Of a stretch of 64,000 nt of DNA, positions 43,653 through 53,370 are shown in pieces. The first letter of the stretch is position 1, and each line of letters begins with the position of its first letter. The notes beneath the pieces were generated by a model that was not told the origin of the DNA, ran no database searches, and worked only from the letters and a program-made list of their open reading frames with translations. Origin of the DNA: Candidatus Sulfopaludibacter sp. SbA3 (lineage in GTDB: Bacteria; Acidobacteriota; Terriglobia; Bryobacterales; Bryobacteraceae); contig CAMAVI010000002.1 of the NCBI GenBank assembly GCA_945861625.1, forward strand, positions 29,163-93,162, read 5' to 3'. A program made the translations under genes and the position numbers.

Positions 43653-43888
43653 TGATAACGGGGTCGCATTCTTGGAATGTCAATTATCGACAATTATTGT
43701 TACAACAATAGGGACCATCTTGCTGCTGGTCAAGCGAGGAGCGAACACCATCTACCTCGCGGTGCAGAATAGCTAACTTTTCGTTAGCGCTCCTACTCGA
43801 CAGTCGCCGGGCATAGCGCCCCCTTTTTTTACCCCCGCCAGTTTTGTTATCTTCTAATCCGGCCCTGTAGGAGGCCCGGAGCCCGCCC
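43653..43888. other. upstream region of the molybdenum hydroxylase operon
   Basis: Contains an AT-rich block at 43681-43710 unlike its surroundings, with repeated CAATTAT and the inverted repeat listed separately, then a pyrimidine-rich stretch before the AGGAGG-like ribosome site at 43870-43874. Likely promoter and control region; no gene seen. Confidence 0.45.
43695..43710. promoter_or_regulatory. candidate operator upstream of the hydroxylase operon
   Basis: Perfect inverted repeat TATTGTT-AC-AACAATA in an AT-rich island about 180 bp upstream of the first gene. It fits the symmetry of a dimeric repressor site. The binding protein is unknown. Confidence 0.5.
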
Positions 43889-44356
43889 ATGAAGATCAAC
43901 CTCACCATAAATGGAAAGAAGTATTCTCCCGACGTGGAACCCAGGCTGCTGTTGATTCACTATCTGCGCGACGTGGCGGGCCTCACCGGCGCGCATATCG
44001 GCTGCGAAACGTCGCTATGCGGCGCTTGCACCATCGAAGTCAACGGCAAGTCCGTCAAGAGTTGCAGCATGTTTGCCGTGCAGGCGGATGGTGCCGATGT
44101 TCTGACCATTGAGGGTTTGGCCCAGGACGGCAAACTCCACGCCATGCAGGAGGCGTTCTGGAACCAGCACGGCCTGCAATGCGGCTTCTGCACGCCGGGC
44201 ATGATCATGGCCTGCAAGGCGATTCTGGACCACAACCCTAACCCCAGCGATGACGAAATCCGGCACGGTATCGAAGGCAATCTGTGCCGCTGCACCGGCT
44301 ATCAGCACATCGTCAACTCGGTGAAGGCGGCGGCCGCCGCCGGAGCGGGAAAGTAA
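43889..44356 (+). CDS. [2Fe-2S] subunit of a CODH-like molybdenum hydroxylase (CoxS-like)
   Basis: 155 residues, cytoplasmic. Plant-type ferredoxin cluster in [16 protein letters not shown] (about 42-57) and the second, hydroxylase-type cluster in [11 protein letters not shown] and [10 protein letters not shown]. Accepts electrons from the Mo site of the large subunit and passes them to the FAD subunit. First gene of a coxS-coxL-coxM-coxG operon, 13 bp before the next. Confidence 0.95.
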   Translation: MKINLTINGKKYSPDVEPRLLLIHYLRDVAGLTGAHIGCETSLCGACTIEVNGKSVKSCSMFAVQADGADVLTIEGLAQDGKLHAMQEAFWNQHGLQCGFCTPGMIMACKAILDHNPNPSDDEIRHGIEGNLCRCTGYQHIVNSVKAAAAAGAGK

Positions 44357-44369
44357 TTAGGAGACGAAT

Positions 44370-46700
44370 ATGGCGACCACCATCATCCAAACCGAAAAAC
44401 TTGTCGGCAAGCGCATTCGCAGGCGCGAAGATCCCCGCCTGATCACCGGCACCGCCACCTATGTGGATGACATCCAGATGCCCGGCATGCATCACGCCGC
44501 CATCGTGCGCAGTCCACATGCAGCCGCGAAGATCCGCTCGATCAACATCAAGGCCGCAGCCGAAGCGCCCGGCGTGGTGGCTGTGTTCACGGGCAAGGAC
44601 ACTGAAAAAGTCGGACCGGTTCCCTGCGGCGCATCGCTTCCCGGCTTGCGCGTTCCGCATCACTACATCCTGGCGATCGATCGCGTCTACCTGGTGGGGC
44701 ATCCGGTGGCCGTTGTCGTCGCGACCGACCGCTACCTGGCGCGCGATGCAGCCGATCTTGTCGAAGTCGAGTGGGAAGTGCTGCCCGCCGTCGCCGATCC
44801 CGAAAAAGCCATCGCTCCCGGCGCTCCGCCCGTGCACCCGCAGTGGCCCGATAACGTCGCATTCGTCTATCACCAGGAAGGCGGCGACGTCGACAAAGCC
44901 TTCGCCGAAGCCGAGGTCGTCGTCAAGCAGCGCATCACCAGCCAGCGCCTGATCCCCTCGGCGATGGAGACGCGCGGCGTGCTCGCCGAATGGCGCGGCG
45001 CGGACCGGCAGATGACCCTATATACGTCCACGCAGATTCCTCACCTGGTGCGCACGCTGGTCTCGGGGATGCTCGGGCTCGAAGAGAACCGCATGCGCGT
45101 GATTGCTCCCGAGGTCGGCGGCGGCTTCGGCAGCAAGCTCAACGTTTATTCCGAAGAAGCCCTCATGGGCTTTGTGTCGATGAAGATCGGCAAGCCGGTG
45201 AAGTGGATCGAGTCCCGCCGCGAGAATTTTCTGTGCACCATTCACGGCCGCGGCCACGTCGATTACTTCGAAGTCGCGGCCAAGAAGGACGGCACCATCC
45301 TGGGCATCAAACTAAAGCTGATTCAGGATCAGGGCGCATATCATCAATTGCTGGGGCCCGCGATTCCCACCCTCAGCGTGCTGATGATGCCGGGCCTGTA
45401 CCGCACCAAGAACGTGCGCGCCGAGATTGTTGGCGTCTTCACCAACTGCACACCCACTGACGCTTACCGCGGCGCGGGGCGCCCGGAAGCCACGCACGGC
45501 ATCGAGCGCATGGTGGATATTCTGGCCGACGAACTCAAGATGGATCCGGCCGAGATCCGCTTGAAGAATTTCGTCCACAACGAAGAGTTTCCGTTCCCGA
45601 CGGCGACCGGCTTGACCTACGATTCGGGCGATTACGCGGCGCCGCTGCAGAAAGCCATGGGCATCGTGGATTACAAGAAGCTGCTCGCCGAACAGGCCGA
45701 AGCCCGCAAGCAAGGCAAGCTGATGGGGATCGGCATTTGCACTTACGGCGAGATCTGCGGATTCGGCCCTTCGCCCGCGACGCCCGCCGGCGGCTGGGAA
45801 TGCGGCACCGTCCGCGTGGAGCCATCCGGTAAAGTCACCGTACTCACCGGAAGCTGCCATCACGGCCAGGGCGAGGAAACCACTTTCGCGCAGATCGCGG
45901 CCGATGAACTGGGCGTCGATATCGACGACATTCTGGTGCTGCGTGGCGACACCGCCATCGTGCCTTACGGCATCGGCACTTTCGGCAGCCGCGCGACGGC
46001 CATCGGCGGCACGGCTCTTTATTTTGCGCTGCAAGATCTGAAGGTCAAGATCAAGAAATTCGGCGCGGTTTTGTTGGGCTCGCCTGACGTCAGTTTTGCG
46101 AACGGCCAGGTCACCTGCAACAAGATGGGCAAGAGCGTTTCCTTCAAGGAAGTCGCGGCGGCGTCTTACCGCGCGATGAAGCTGCCTCCCAACACGGAGC
46201 CTGGATTGGTCTCCACGCATTTCTGGGAGCCGCCCAACTTCACCTTCGGCTTCGGCGCGCACATCGCCGTGACCGAGATCGATCCGGAAACCGGACAGAT
46301 CACGGTCCGCCGCTATCTCGCCGTCGATGACTGCGGCAACATCATCAACCCGCTTCTTGTCGACGGCCAGGTTCACGGTGGCGTCGCGCAGGGCATGGGA
46401 CAGGCGCTGTGGGAGCAAGGCGTCTACGACGACAACGGGCAACTGATCACCGGCGAGTATACCGACTACGCCATGCCGCGTGCGCACATGATGCCATGGA
46501 TTCAGAGCGAGCACACGATCACTCCGTCGCCCGTGAATCCACTGGGAGTCAAGGGCGTTGGCGAAGCGGGCACCATCGGCGCTTCGCCGTCGCTGGTGAA
46601 CTCCGTGGTGGACGCGCTTTCGCACTTAGGTGTGCGACACATTGACATGCCCATGACGCCAGAGAAGATCTGGAAATTAGTGGCGGGAGGCAAGAACTAA
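44370..46700 (+). CDS. molybdopterin-binding subunit, form II CoxL type
   Basis: 776 residues, xanthine-dehydrogenase family catalytic subunit. Mo-pterin regions are visible: GGGFGSKL (about 252), AYRGAGRPE (about 365), GSCHHGQGEETTFAQIAADELG and GVKGVGEAG with the catalytic Glu (about 730). The AYRGAGR motif is the form II CoxL signature, not the AYxCSFR of proven CO dehydrogenases, so carbon monoxide oxidation should not be assumed; other aldehyde or aromatic hydroxylations fit as well. Second gene of the operon. Confidence 0.93.
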   Translation: MATTIIQTEKLVGKRIRRREDPRLITGTATYVDDIQMPGMHHAAIVRSPHAAAKIRSINIKAAAEAPGVVAVFTGKDTEKVGPVPCGASLPGLRVPHHYILAIDRVYLVGHPVAVVVATDRYLARDAADLVEVEWEVLPAVADPEKAIAPGAPPVHPQWPDNVAFVYHQEGGDVDKAFAEAEVVVKQRITSQRLIPSAMETRGVLAEWRGADRQMTLYTSTQIPHLVRTLVSGMLGLEENRMRVIAPEVGGGFGSKLNVYSEEALMGFVSMKIGKPVKWIESRRENFLCTIHGRGHVDYFEVAAKKDGTILGIKLKLIQDQGAYHQLLGPAIPTLSVLMMPGLYRTKNVRAEIVGVFTNCTPTDAYRGAGRPEATHGIERMVDILADELKMDPAEIRLKNFVHNEEFPFPTATGLTYDSGDYAAPLQKAMGIVDYKKLLAEQAEARKQGKLMGIGICTYGEICGFGPSPATPAGGWECGTVRVEPSGKVTVLTGSCHHGQGEETTFAQIAADELGVDIDDILVLRGDTAIVPYGIGTFGSRATAIGGTALYFALQDLKVKIKKFGAVLLGSPDVSFANGQVTCNKMGKSVSFKEVAAASYRAMKLPPNTEPGLVSTHFWEPPNFTFGFGAHIAVTEIDPETGQITVRRYLAVDDCGNIINPLLVDGQVHGGVAQGMGQALWEQGVYDDNGQLITGEYTDYAMPRAHMMPWIQSEHTITPSPVNPLGVKGVGEAGTIGASPSLVNSVVDALSHLGVRHIDMPMTPEKIWKLVAGGKN

Positions 46701-46701
46701 G

Positions 46702-47553
46702 ATGATTCCGCAGACGTTTGAATACACGGCCCCCAAGACTCTGGACGAAGCCATGGTCCTCCTCGAAGGCGGCGGCAAGCCGCTGGCCGGCGGCATGAGC
46801 CTGATTCCCATGATGAAGCTGCGCCTGGCTACGCCGGAGCACCTCATTGACCTGGGCCGCATTAAGGACCTCGACTACATTCGCGAAGCCGCGGGTGAAC
46901 TGCACATCGGCGCCACAGCCACGCACTCCTCCGTGGAAAATTCGGCGCTGGTGAAGGCCAAGTGCCCGCTGCTGGCTGCCGCGGCAGGCGCTATCGGCGA
47001 TCCGCAGATTCGCAATGTCGGCACCATGGGCGGCAGCGTTGCCCACGCCGATCCGGCGGCCGATTATCCCGCTGCCCTCCAAGCGCTTGAAGCCAAGATC
47101 GTCATCCGTGGCGCGAAAGGTGAGCGTACGGTGAGCGCAGCGGATTTCTTTGTCGACGCCTTCACGACAACTCTTGACGCCGGTGAAGTGGTCCGCGAAG
47201 TGGTGGTTCCTGTCGAACAGGCTGGTACCGGTACCAGCTACATGAAGATGCCGCAGCCGGCCAGCGGCTTCGCCATCGTGGGTGTCGCGGTGCGAGTGCG
47301 GCGCGGCGGCGGGAAGATCACGTTGGCTCGCATTGGGGTCACCGGCCTGTCCAATATCGGCTACCGTGCCTCGGCCGCGGAGAAGGCGCTAGAGGGCAGC
47401 GCCGGTACCGCCGATGACATCATGAAAGCGGCGGCGCTGGTTACTCAGGGTGTGGATGCCAACTCAGACCTGCACGCTTCGGCCGAATATCGCAAGCACC
47501 TGGCTTCCGTGTACGCGGCGCGCGCCATCACGGCGGCGGCAAGCAAGGCCTGA
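46702..47553 (+). CDS. FAD-binding subunit of the molybdenum hydroxylase (CoxM-like)
   Basis: 283 residues. FAD motifs LAGGMSLIPMMKLRL (about 31-45) and IRNVGTMGGSVAHADPAADYPAA (about 100-122). Passes electrons to the quinone or other acceptor. Starts 1 bp after the large subunit stop (TAAGATG region) and is followed by the CoxG-like gene. Confidence 0.94.
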   Translation: MIPQTFEYTAPKTLDEAMVLLEGGGKPLAGGMSLIPMMKLRLATPEHLIDLGRIKDLDYIREAAGELHIGATATHSSVENSALVKAKCPLLAAAAGAIGDPQIRNVGTMGGSVAHADPAADYPAALQALEAKIVIRGAKGERTVSAADFFVDAFTTTLDAGEVVREVVVPVEQAGTGTSYMKMPQPASGFAIVGVAVRVRRGGGKITLARIGVTGLSNIGYRASAAEKALEGSAGTADDIMKAAALVTQGVDANSDLHASAEYRKHLASVYAARAITAAASKA

Positions 47554-47557
47554 CACG

Positions 47558-47995
47558 GTGAAAATTTCTGGAACGTACACGTTGCCGCTCCCGCGGGAGC
47601 GGGCGTATGCCGTCATGCAGGACCCCGCGATGCTCGCGCGCGCGATTCCCGGCTGTGAGGGGCTGGAGCAGACCGGCCCTGACGAATACCGCATGAAAAT
47701 GAAGATGGCGCTGGCGAGCTTGTCCGGCGCTTTCGAGGGCAAGGTCAAGATCACGGATTCCAATCCGCCTTCCAGTTTCCGCCTTCTGGTCGAAGGTAGC
47801 TCCAAAATCGGTTTCGTCAAGGGCGAGGGACTTCTGACGCTGACCGCCTCCGGCGAGAACACTGACATTTCTTACGAAGGCGACGCACAAATTGGCGGCA
47901 CCATGGCGGCGATCGGGCAGCGCCTCATCGATGGAACCTCCAAGATGATGATCAAGAAATTCTTCGAGAAGCTAACGGCCGAATCCGCGAGTTAA
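47558..47995 (+). CDS. CoxG-like SRPBCC protein
   Basis: 145 residues starting at GTG 47558, 4 bp after the previous stop. The CoxG pattern is clear: FSGTYTLP-like opening KISGTYTLPLPRERAYAVMQDP, AIPGCEGLEQ, GKVKITDSNPPSSF and GGTMAAIGQRLIDGTSKMM. CoxG proteins are thought to deliver or place the hydroxylase at the membrane or to bind its cofactor. The last 44 bp overlap the convergent response regulator gene. Confidence 0.88.
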   Translation: MKISGTYTLPLPRERAYAVMQDPAMLARAIPGCEGLEQTGPDEYRMKMKMALASLSGAFEGKVKITDSNPPSSFRLLVEGSSKIGFVKGEGLLTLTASGENTDISYEGDAQIGGTMAAIGQRLIDGTSKMMIKKFFEKLTAESAS

Positions 47996-48476
47996 CTTTA
48001 GCTGGCGGGAACGGAGCGGGAAGCGCCGCGCTCGGCAGCACCACCATCTTCAACCAGAATGCTTCAATCAAGCGTCCCATTTCGATCAAGCCCTCCAGAT
48101 CGAGCGGTTTTGGGATATAGCAGTTGGCGTGCAGGTCATAGGCCGCCGCGATGTCCTCGTCCCGCGTGGAAGTGGAAACGACGAATACGGGAATGTGCCG
48201 CAGGCTTCTGTCATTTTTGATTTCGGCCAGCACTTCCCGGCCATTTTTGCGCGGCAGATTCAGATCTAGTAGCACTAGGGATGGCGGGCCCACATCGGCG
48301 TAGGGTCCCTGGCGGCGCAAGAAGGCCATCGCCTGTTCGCCATCTCTGGCGACGGTCAGTCGTTTGACGAAATATCCCCCCTTCAGCGCCTCTCTCATGA
48401 GGCGTACGTCTCCTGGATTATCCTCAACGAGGAGTATGTCGACAGGCTTCCGGGGGAGGACGGAACTGGACGGCAT
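47952..48476 (-). CDS. stand-alone response regulator (Rcp1-like)
   Basis: 174 residues: one receiver domain with DILLVEDNPGDVRLM (acidic pair), phospho-acceptor Asp in LVLLDLNLPRKNG (about 70), Thr/Ser in VVSTSTRDED and Lys in YIPKPLDL (about 124). No output domain, so it signals by protein interaction. Lies 43 bp downstream of the kinase gene, on the same strand, and is its likely partner. The C-terminal 40 residues are poorly conserved-looking and overlap CoxG. Confidence 0.9.
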   Translation of the reverse strand: MPSSSVLPRKPVDILLVEDNPGDVRLMREALKGGYFVKRLTVARDGEQAMAFLRRQGPYADVGPPSLVLLDLNLPRKNGREVLAEIKNDRSLRHIPVFVVSTSTRDEDIAAAYDLHANCYIPKPLDLEGLIEMGRLIEAFWLKMVVLPSAALPAPFPPAKVNSRIRPLASRRIS

Positions 48477-48518
48477 TACGCGCTAACAAATCTTAGTGAA
48501 AGCGCACCGGCGTAGTTC

Positions 48519-49397
48519 TCAGCAAGTCGAGTTCGTTTGCGCCATCGCCATGGCGTGCTGAATTGGAATTGAGAAATGGAACGTGGTTCCCGTTCCTACT
48601 TGGGACTCAAACCAGATGGCTCCACCATGCCGTTCGACGACTTTTTGGGCGATCGCCAGCCCTACGCCTGTGCCCGGATACTGATCCGCGCCATGCAGGC
48701 GCTCAAAAATCTGGAAAATTCGCGCGCCATGTTGCTGGTCGATGCCGATCCCGTTATCGCGAATCGCAAACACCCAGGAAGAATCCTGTTCCGTGGCCGT
48801 GATGTGAATAGACGGGGGGTGATCGCCGTGAAACTTGATCGCGTTCCCGATCAGGTTCTGAAACACTTGCACCAATAAATTCGAATCCGCCACAATGACC
48901 GGCAGCGCGTCGCTGCTGATCTGGGCCCGGCTTTCCTCAATCGCCACTTCGAGATTGGATAGCGCCTGTTCCAGCAGCACCCCCGCGGATACCGGCCGAA
49001 AACTGGCCACGGCGGTTCCGGCCTGGGAAAACCTCAGCAGGTCCTGAATCAGGCTCTTCATCCGTGTCGCCCCGTCCACCGCGAAGCTGATGAACTCCTG
49101 AGCCTCCGGGTCCAACTGCTCCCCATAATGCCGTTCCAACAGTTGTAGATAGCTGGTGATCATCCGCAGCGGCTCCTGCAGATCATGGGAGGCGATGTGG
49201 GCAAAGTCTCTCAATTCGGCATTGGCGCGGAGCAGTTCCGCATTGACGCGAGCCAGATCTCCGGAGGACCGCTCATCTTGCACTTGAACCGGTGCCGTCT
49301 CATTGACTGCCTTAGCCCTCGCTCGCCGCCCGGAATACCACCACGCCAGCGGTGCGCTGAGACAAGCGAACGCGAGCAAATCCAAGCAGGAATCCAT
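48519..49397 (-). CDS. sensor histidine kinase
   Basis: 292 residues: one N-terminal membrane helix, a short coiled segment, HisKA with FAHIASHDLQEPLRMI (His about 72), and HATPase with NLIGNAIKFHGDHPP (N-box), IRDNGIGIDQQHGARIF (G1) and GTGVGLAIAQKV (G2). The DLQEPLRMI type pairs with Rcp1-like single-domain regulators, as found next to it. There is no periplasmic sensor domain, so the stimulus is unknown. Confidence 0.92.
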   Translation of the reverse strand: MDSCLDLLAFACLSAPLAWWYSGRRARAKAVNETAPVQVQDERSSGDLARVNAELLRANAELRDFAHIASHDLQEPLRMITSYLQLLERHYGEQLDPEAQEFISFAVDGATRMKSLIQDLLRFSQAGTAVASFRPVSAGVLLEQALSNLEVAIEESRAQISSDALPVIVADSNLLVQVFQNLIGNAIKFHGDHPPSIHITATEQDSSWVFAIRDNGIGIDQQHGARIFQIFERLHGADQYPGTGVGLAIAQKVVERHGGAIWFESQVGTGTTFHFSIPIQHAMAMAQTNSTC

Positions 49398-49438
49398 CTA
49401 GAGGATAGTGGCGCGCCCTGGGGCAGACTCTCACGTAC

Positions 49439-50983
49439 CTAGAGCGGGATATTTCCGTGCTTCTTCTTCGGCATGGTATCCACTTTTGTGGCGAGCATAC
49501 GCAGCGCCCGGATCACGCGCGGCCGCGTCTGGCGCGGCTCAATCACGTCATCGACGAAACCGTTCTCCGCAGCCACGAAGGGACTCGCGAAGCGCTCGCG
49601 GAACTCCTCGATCTTCTCCTGGCGGACGGACTCGGGATTCGCCGCGCCTGCCAATTCCCGCCGGTACACAATATTGACCGCGCCCTCCGCGCCCATGACC
49701 GCGATTTCGGCCGTGGGCCAGGCCAGGTTCACATCCGTCCGCAGATGCTTCGACCCCATGACGCAATACGCGCCGCCGTACGCCTTGCGCGTAATCACGG
49801 TGATTTTCGGCACCGTTGCCTCCGCATACGCATAGAGCAACTTCGCCCCGTGGCGGATGATGCCTCCAAACTCTTGCGCCGTGCCGGGGAGAAATCCCGG
49901 CACATCTTCAAACGTCAGGATCGGAATATTGAATGCGTCACAGAAGCGGACGAAGCGCGCGCCCTTAGTGGACGAATCGATATCCAGGCATCCGGCCAAA
50001 AACGCCGGCTGATTGGCCACCACGCCGACGCTGCGCCCCTCCATCCGCACAAAGCCCACCACGATGTTGCGCGCCCAGTGCTCGTGCACTTCCAGAAACT
50101 CTTCGTGATCGGCCACCCGCCGGATCACGTCTTTTATGTCGTAAGGCTGATTCGACGCCGACGGTATTAGCGTATCTAGCGACGCATCCTCGCGATCGGC
50201 GGGGTCGTCCGTATCTCCGGCCGGCGCTGCGTCGCGATTGTTCTGGGGCAGGTAGCCCATCAGTTCGCGAATGGTCCGCAGGCATTCCGCGTCGTCATGC
50301 GACTGAAAGTGCGCCACGCCGCTGGTGGCATTGTGAGTCGTGGCCCCGCCCAGCGCTTCCTTCGTGACATCTTCATGCGTCACCGTCTTAATCACATCCG
50401 GCCCCGTCACGAACATGTAGCTGGTCTTGTCGACCATAAATACGAAATCCGTCAGGGCAGGGGAGTACACCGCGCCGCCCGCGCACGGCCCCATGATCGC
50501 CGAAATCTGCGGGATCACGCCACTCGCCAGCGTGTTGCGCAGGAAAATGTCGGCGTAGCCGCCCAGTGACAGCACGCCTTCCTGTATGCGCGCGCCGCCG
50601 GAATCATTGAGCCCGATCACCGGCGCGCCGGTCTTCAGCGCCAGATCCATGATCTTCACGATCTTCTTGGCGTTGGCCTCGGAAAGCGATCCGCCGAAGA
50701 CCGTAAAATCCTGCGCGAATACATACGCCGGGCGGCCGTGGATCAGGCCGTAACCCGTGATGAAGCCATCGCCGTCTATCATCTGCTCATCCATGCCGAA
50801 GTCGCGGCAATGGTGCCGGACCAGCTTGTCCATCTCCTCGAACGTGCCCTCGTCAAGCAGAAGGTCGATGCGTTCACGCGCGGAGAGCTTCCCTTCGGCG
50901 TGTTGCCGAGCACGGCGCTCCTCGCCGCCCCCTGCTTCGGCCGCCGCATGACGGCGCTGGAGTTCTTCCATCCGGTCTGACAT
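49439..50983 (-). CDS. acyl-CoA carboxylase carboxyltransferase subunit (PccB-like)
   Basis: 514 residues. Carboxyltransferase (crotonase-fold) halves with [54 protein letters not shown] and the late [32 protein letters not shown] and [15 protein letters not shown] read in pieces. Transfers carboxyl from biotin to propionyl- or acetyl-CoA. The biotin carboxylase and carrier are not in the window. Together with MmgE/PrpD it might hint at propionate use, but they are 6 kb apart. Confidence 0.93.
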   Translation of the reverse strand: MSDRMEELQRRHAAAEAGGGEERRARQHAEGKLSARERIDLLLDEGTFEEMDKLVRHHCRDFGMDEQMIDGDGFITGYGLIHGRPAYVFAQDFTVFGGSLSEANAKKIVKIMDLALKTGAPVIGLNDSGGARIQEGVLSLGGYADIFLRNTLASGVIPQISAIMGPCAGGAVYSPALTDFVFMVDKTSYMFVTGPDVIKTVTHEDVTKEALGGATTHNATSGVAHFQSHDDAECLRTIRELMGYLPQNNRDAAPAGDTDDPADREDASLDTLIPSASNQPYDIKDVIRRVADHEEFLEVHEHWARNIVVGFVRMEGRSVGVVANQPAFLAGCLDIDSSTKGARFVRFCDAFNIPILTFEDVPGFLPGTAQEFGGIIRHGAKLLYAYAEATVPKITVITRKAYGGAYCVMGSKHLRTDVNLAWPTAEIAVMGAEGAVNIVYRRELAGAANPESVRQEKIEEFRERFASPFVAAENGFVDDVIEPRQTRPRVIRALRMLATKVDTMPKKKHGNIPL

Positions 50984-51056
50984 TAGAGACTAGGGTATCG
51001 CGAACTGCCCCGCGCGATTGCATTTGCGATAATTGTCACCAGTATTGGAGGCCCCC

Positions 51057-52190
51057 ATGACGAGCCGCAAATTAACCTTCTCTCTGTTGGCCACGGCGCT
51101 GGTGTTAGCAGGAGTCGCCGCCATCTACGCCGCGGGCGAACACTCCTCGGGGCCGCTCGTCATCGCCAAACAGGGCTACTTCTACGCAGGCGGCCGCGCT
51201 GTCGGCGGAATCACTGTCGACCAGATGTTCGTGCAGTATCAGATCCCGGCCAAGGTCACCGCGCCTTACCCGATCGTGATGATCCACGGCAACATGCAGA
51301 ACGGCAGTAACTTTCTGGGCACGCCGGATGACCGTCCGGGCTGGGCTGACTACTTCCTCCGCCGCGGCTACGCCGTCTACGTTGTGGATCAGGCCGCGCG
51401 CGGGCGCTCCACATACTATCCCGATGCCGACGGCAAGCTCGCCTACCCCAACGCGGAAGGCACGGAGCGCCAATTTACGGCCATCGAAAAATACAACATC
51501 TGGCCGCAGGCCAAGCTCCACACGCAATGGCCCGGCAAGGGCACGCGCGGCGACGCGATTTTCGAACAATTTTTCGCTTCCCAGAATCCATTCATGGCCG
51601 ACAACCTGCTCATGGACCAAGCCAACCGTGCCGGCGGCGCTGCTTTGCTGCGCAAGATCGGACCCGCCATCGTCATGACCCACTCGCGTTCGGGACCCTT
51701 CGGCTGGCTGATCGCGGACGAAGTGCCGGAACTGGTCAAAGGCGTCATTGCCGCGGAGCCCGCCGGTCCCGCGTTCTACAACGTAGTGCCGACCGCCACC
51801 AGCGACCCTGGTGCCATACGAAAATTCGGAGTCGCCTTCGACCACCTGACCTACGATCCGCCGGTGAAAGACATCACCGACCTGGCGCCCAAACGCGAAG
51901 ACAAGCCCCAGGGCGCGGACTTGCAAGCCTGCTGGGTCGCCGGCGTGCCGCACAAACTGCTGCGCCTGGCGGGAATTCCCATCGTCATCGTGACGGGCGA
52001 AGCGTCCTATCACGCCGCCTACGATCACTGTACTTCGCAATACCTGACGCAGATGGGGGTGGTCAACGAATTCGTCGCGCTGGGCGCGAAGGGCATTCAC
52101 GGCAACGGTCACATGATGATGCTGGAAAAGAACAATCTGGAGATCGCCAAACTTATGGCTGACTGGGCCGACAAGCACGTCAGGAAGTAA
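51057..52190 (+). CDS. exported alpha/beta hydrolase
   Basis: 377 residues from ATG 51057, chosen because GGAGG lies seven bases upstream. Signal peptide (FSLLATALVLAGVAAIYAAG). Oxyanion region VMIHGNMQNG, nucleophile elbow region MTHSRSGPFGW (Ser about 206; GxSxG degenerate to HSRSG), and His in IHGNGHMMMLE. Similar secreted hydrolases are common in Acidobacteria. Substrate unknown. Confidence 0.83.
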   Translation: MTSRKLTFSLLATALVLAGVAAIYAAGEHSSGPLVIAKQGYFYAGGRAVGGITVDQMFVQYQIPAKVTAPYPIVMIHGNMQNGSNFLGTPDDRPGWADYFLRRGYAVYVVDQAARGRSTYYPDADGKLAYPNAEGTERQFTAIEKYNIWPQAKLHTQWPGKGTRGDAIFEQFFASQNPFMADNLLMDQANRAGGAALLRKIGPAIVMTHSRSGPFGWLIADEVPELVKGVIAAEPAGPAFYNVVPTATSDPGAIRKFGVAFDHLTYDPPVKDITDLAPKREDKPQGADLQACWVAGVPHKLLRLAGIPIVIVTGEASYHAAYDHCTSQYLTQMGVVNEFVALGAKGIHGNGHMMMLEKNNLEIAKLMADWADKHVRK

Positions 52191-52231
52191 GTGCGAAACG
52201 TTACTCTGAAATCAGGCGTCTTAATAAATAC

Positions 52232-53302
52232 GTGATCCGTTCCTTTCTTGCCTTCGCCGTGTTTCTGACGGTTCTGCCTATCTCCGCGCAGCAGGAACCG
52301 GAGAACCCCATCATCCAAGCAAACGTTCCCCTTGTCCTTGCACCTGTGACGGTCACCGATCGCAAAGGTGCTTTTATCGACGGCCTGACCGTGGATGACT
52401 TCCGCCTGACCGACGACGGCAAGCCACAGAAGATCCGCATGGACACTTCCGACATGGTGGTGTCTCCCGTGTCTCTCGTCGTACTCATTCAATCCAACGC
52501 GATTTCCGCGCCGGCGCTCGCGCGCATTGAGCGCGTCGGCGGTCTCATCAAGCCCCTGGTCATCGGAGCGCGCGGCCAGGCCGCCGTCATGGAGTTCGAC
52601 GACGAGTTGCGTCTGCGCACGGATTTCACCACCGACTCGGGAGCGATCGGCGCGGCGTTTCTCGGCATCCGTAGCCGCAGCATCCGCACCGCGCGTCTGT
52701 TGGACGCGGTTCTGGAAGGCGTCAAGATGCTGGACACGCGCTCGCCCAACAACCGCCGCGTGATGCTGATCCTCAGCGAGTCGCGCGACCGTGGCAGCAA
52801 AGCCAACCTGAAGACGGCTATCGAAATGGCTCAGCGCGCCGGAGTGGTGATCTACACGGCAACATACTCGGTCAGCGCTTCGGCTTTCGCTTCGAGCCCG
52901 GCCAACAGCCCATCGATGCCGCCCTCCCGCGATCCGGCGGATAAGCAAGTGGACGCTCCGCGCCAGGGTGCGCGCGGCGCTGCCGAGAACAGCCCTGCGA
53001 GTAACGTGGACCTGCTGGGTGGAACGATGGAACTCGGCCGCCTCGGTAAAACCAACGTCACGACGGCGCTGGCGCGGGCCACTGGAGGGCGGCAGCTCTC
53101 CTTCGTGACTCTGCCTATGCTGGAGACCGTGATCTCACGCGCCGGCGAAGAGATTCACAGCCAGTACTTGCTCAGCTTCGTGCCCGAGGCCAGCAAGCCG
53201 GAAGCCGGCAAAAAGGACGGCCCCCACGAAATCCGCGTGGCCATCCCCTCGCGCCCCGATGCCGTCATCCGCGTGCGTCCGCAATATTGGCCGCAGAAAT
53301 AG
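52232..53302 (+). CDS. VWFA-related acidobacterial protein
   Basis: 356 residues with signal peptide (IRSFLAFAVFLTVLPISAQ). VTDRKGAFIDGLTVDDFRLTDDGKPQKI is the opening of TIGR03436, the VWFA-related domain known mainly from Acidobacteria. A von Willebrand A-like fold follows, with MEFDDELRLRTDF and RRVMLILSESRDRGS; the metal-site serines are poorly conserved. A low-complexity Ser/Pro/Ala part (about 215-260) precedes the C-terminus. Function unknown; such genes occur in many copies. GTG start. Confidence 0.85.
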   Translation: MIRSFLAFAVFLTVLPISAQQEPENPIIQANVPLVLAPVTVTDRKGAFIDGLTVDDFRLTDDGKPQKIRMDTSDMVVSPVSLVVLIQSNAISAPALARIERVGGLIKPLVIGARGQAAVMEFDDELRLRTDFTTDSGAIGAAFLGIRSRSIRTARLLDAVLEGVKMLDTRSPNNRRVMLILSESRDRGSKANLKTAIEMAQRAGVVIYTATYSVSASAFASSPANSPSMPPSRDPADKQVDAPRQGARGAAENSPASNVDLLGGTMELGRLGKTNVTTALARATGGRQLSFVTLPMLETVISRAGEEIHSQYLLSFVPEASKPEAGKKDGPHEIRVAIPSRPDAVIRVRPQYWPQK

Positions 53303-53315
53303 GGCGGGCACCGAA

Positions 53316-53337
53316 CCGCGACAGTGACGGAGCGGCA
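53316..53337. repeat. 22-bp REP-like repeat, copy 2
   Basis: Copy of 41659-41680 with one mismatch, 14 bp after the stop of the VWFA gene. Confidence 0.6.
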
Positions 53338-53370
53338 CGCACCGTCGCTGCCTTACGCCGCCGGGCACGG

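Noticed and set aside
45312..46625. 437-codon minus-strand frame
   Set aside because: Antisense to the CoxL-like gene, His/Arg-rich without any motif.
43889..47995. Assigning the operon as aerobic CO dehydrogenase
   Set aside because: The large subunit has AYRGAGR, the form II motif, not the form I active-site loop.
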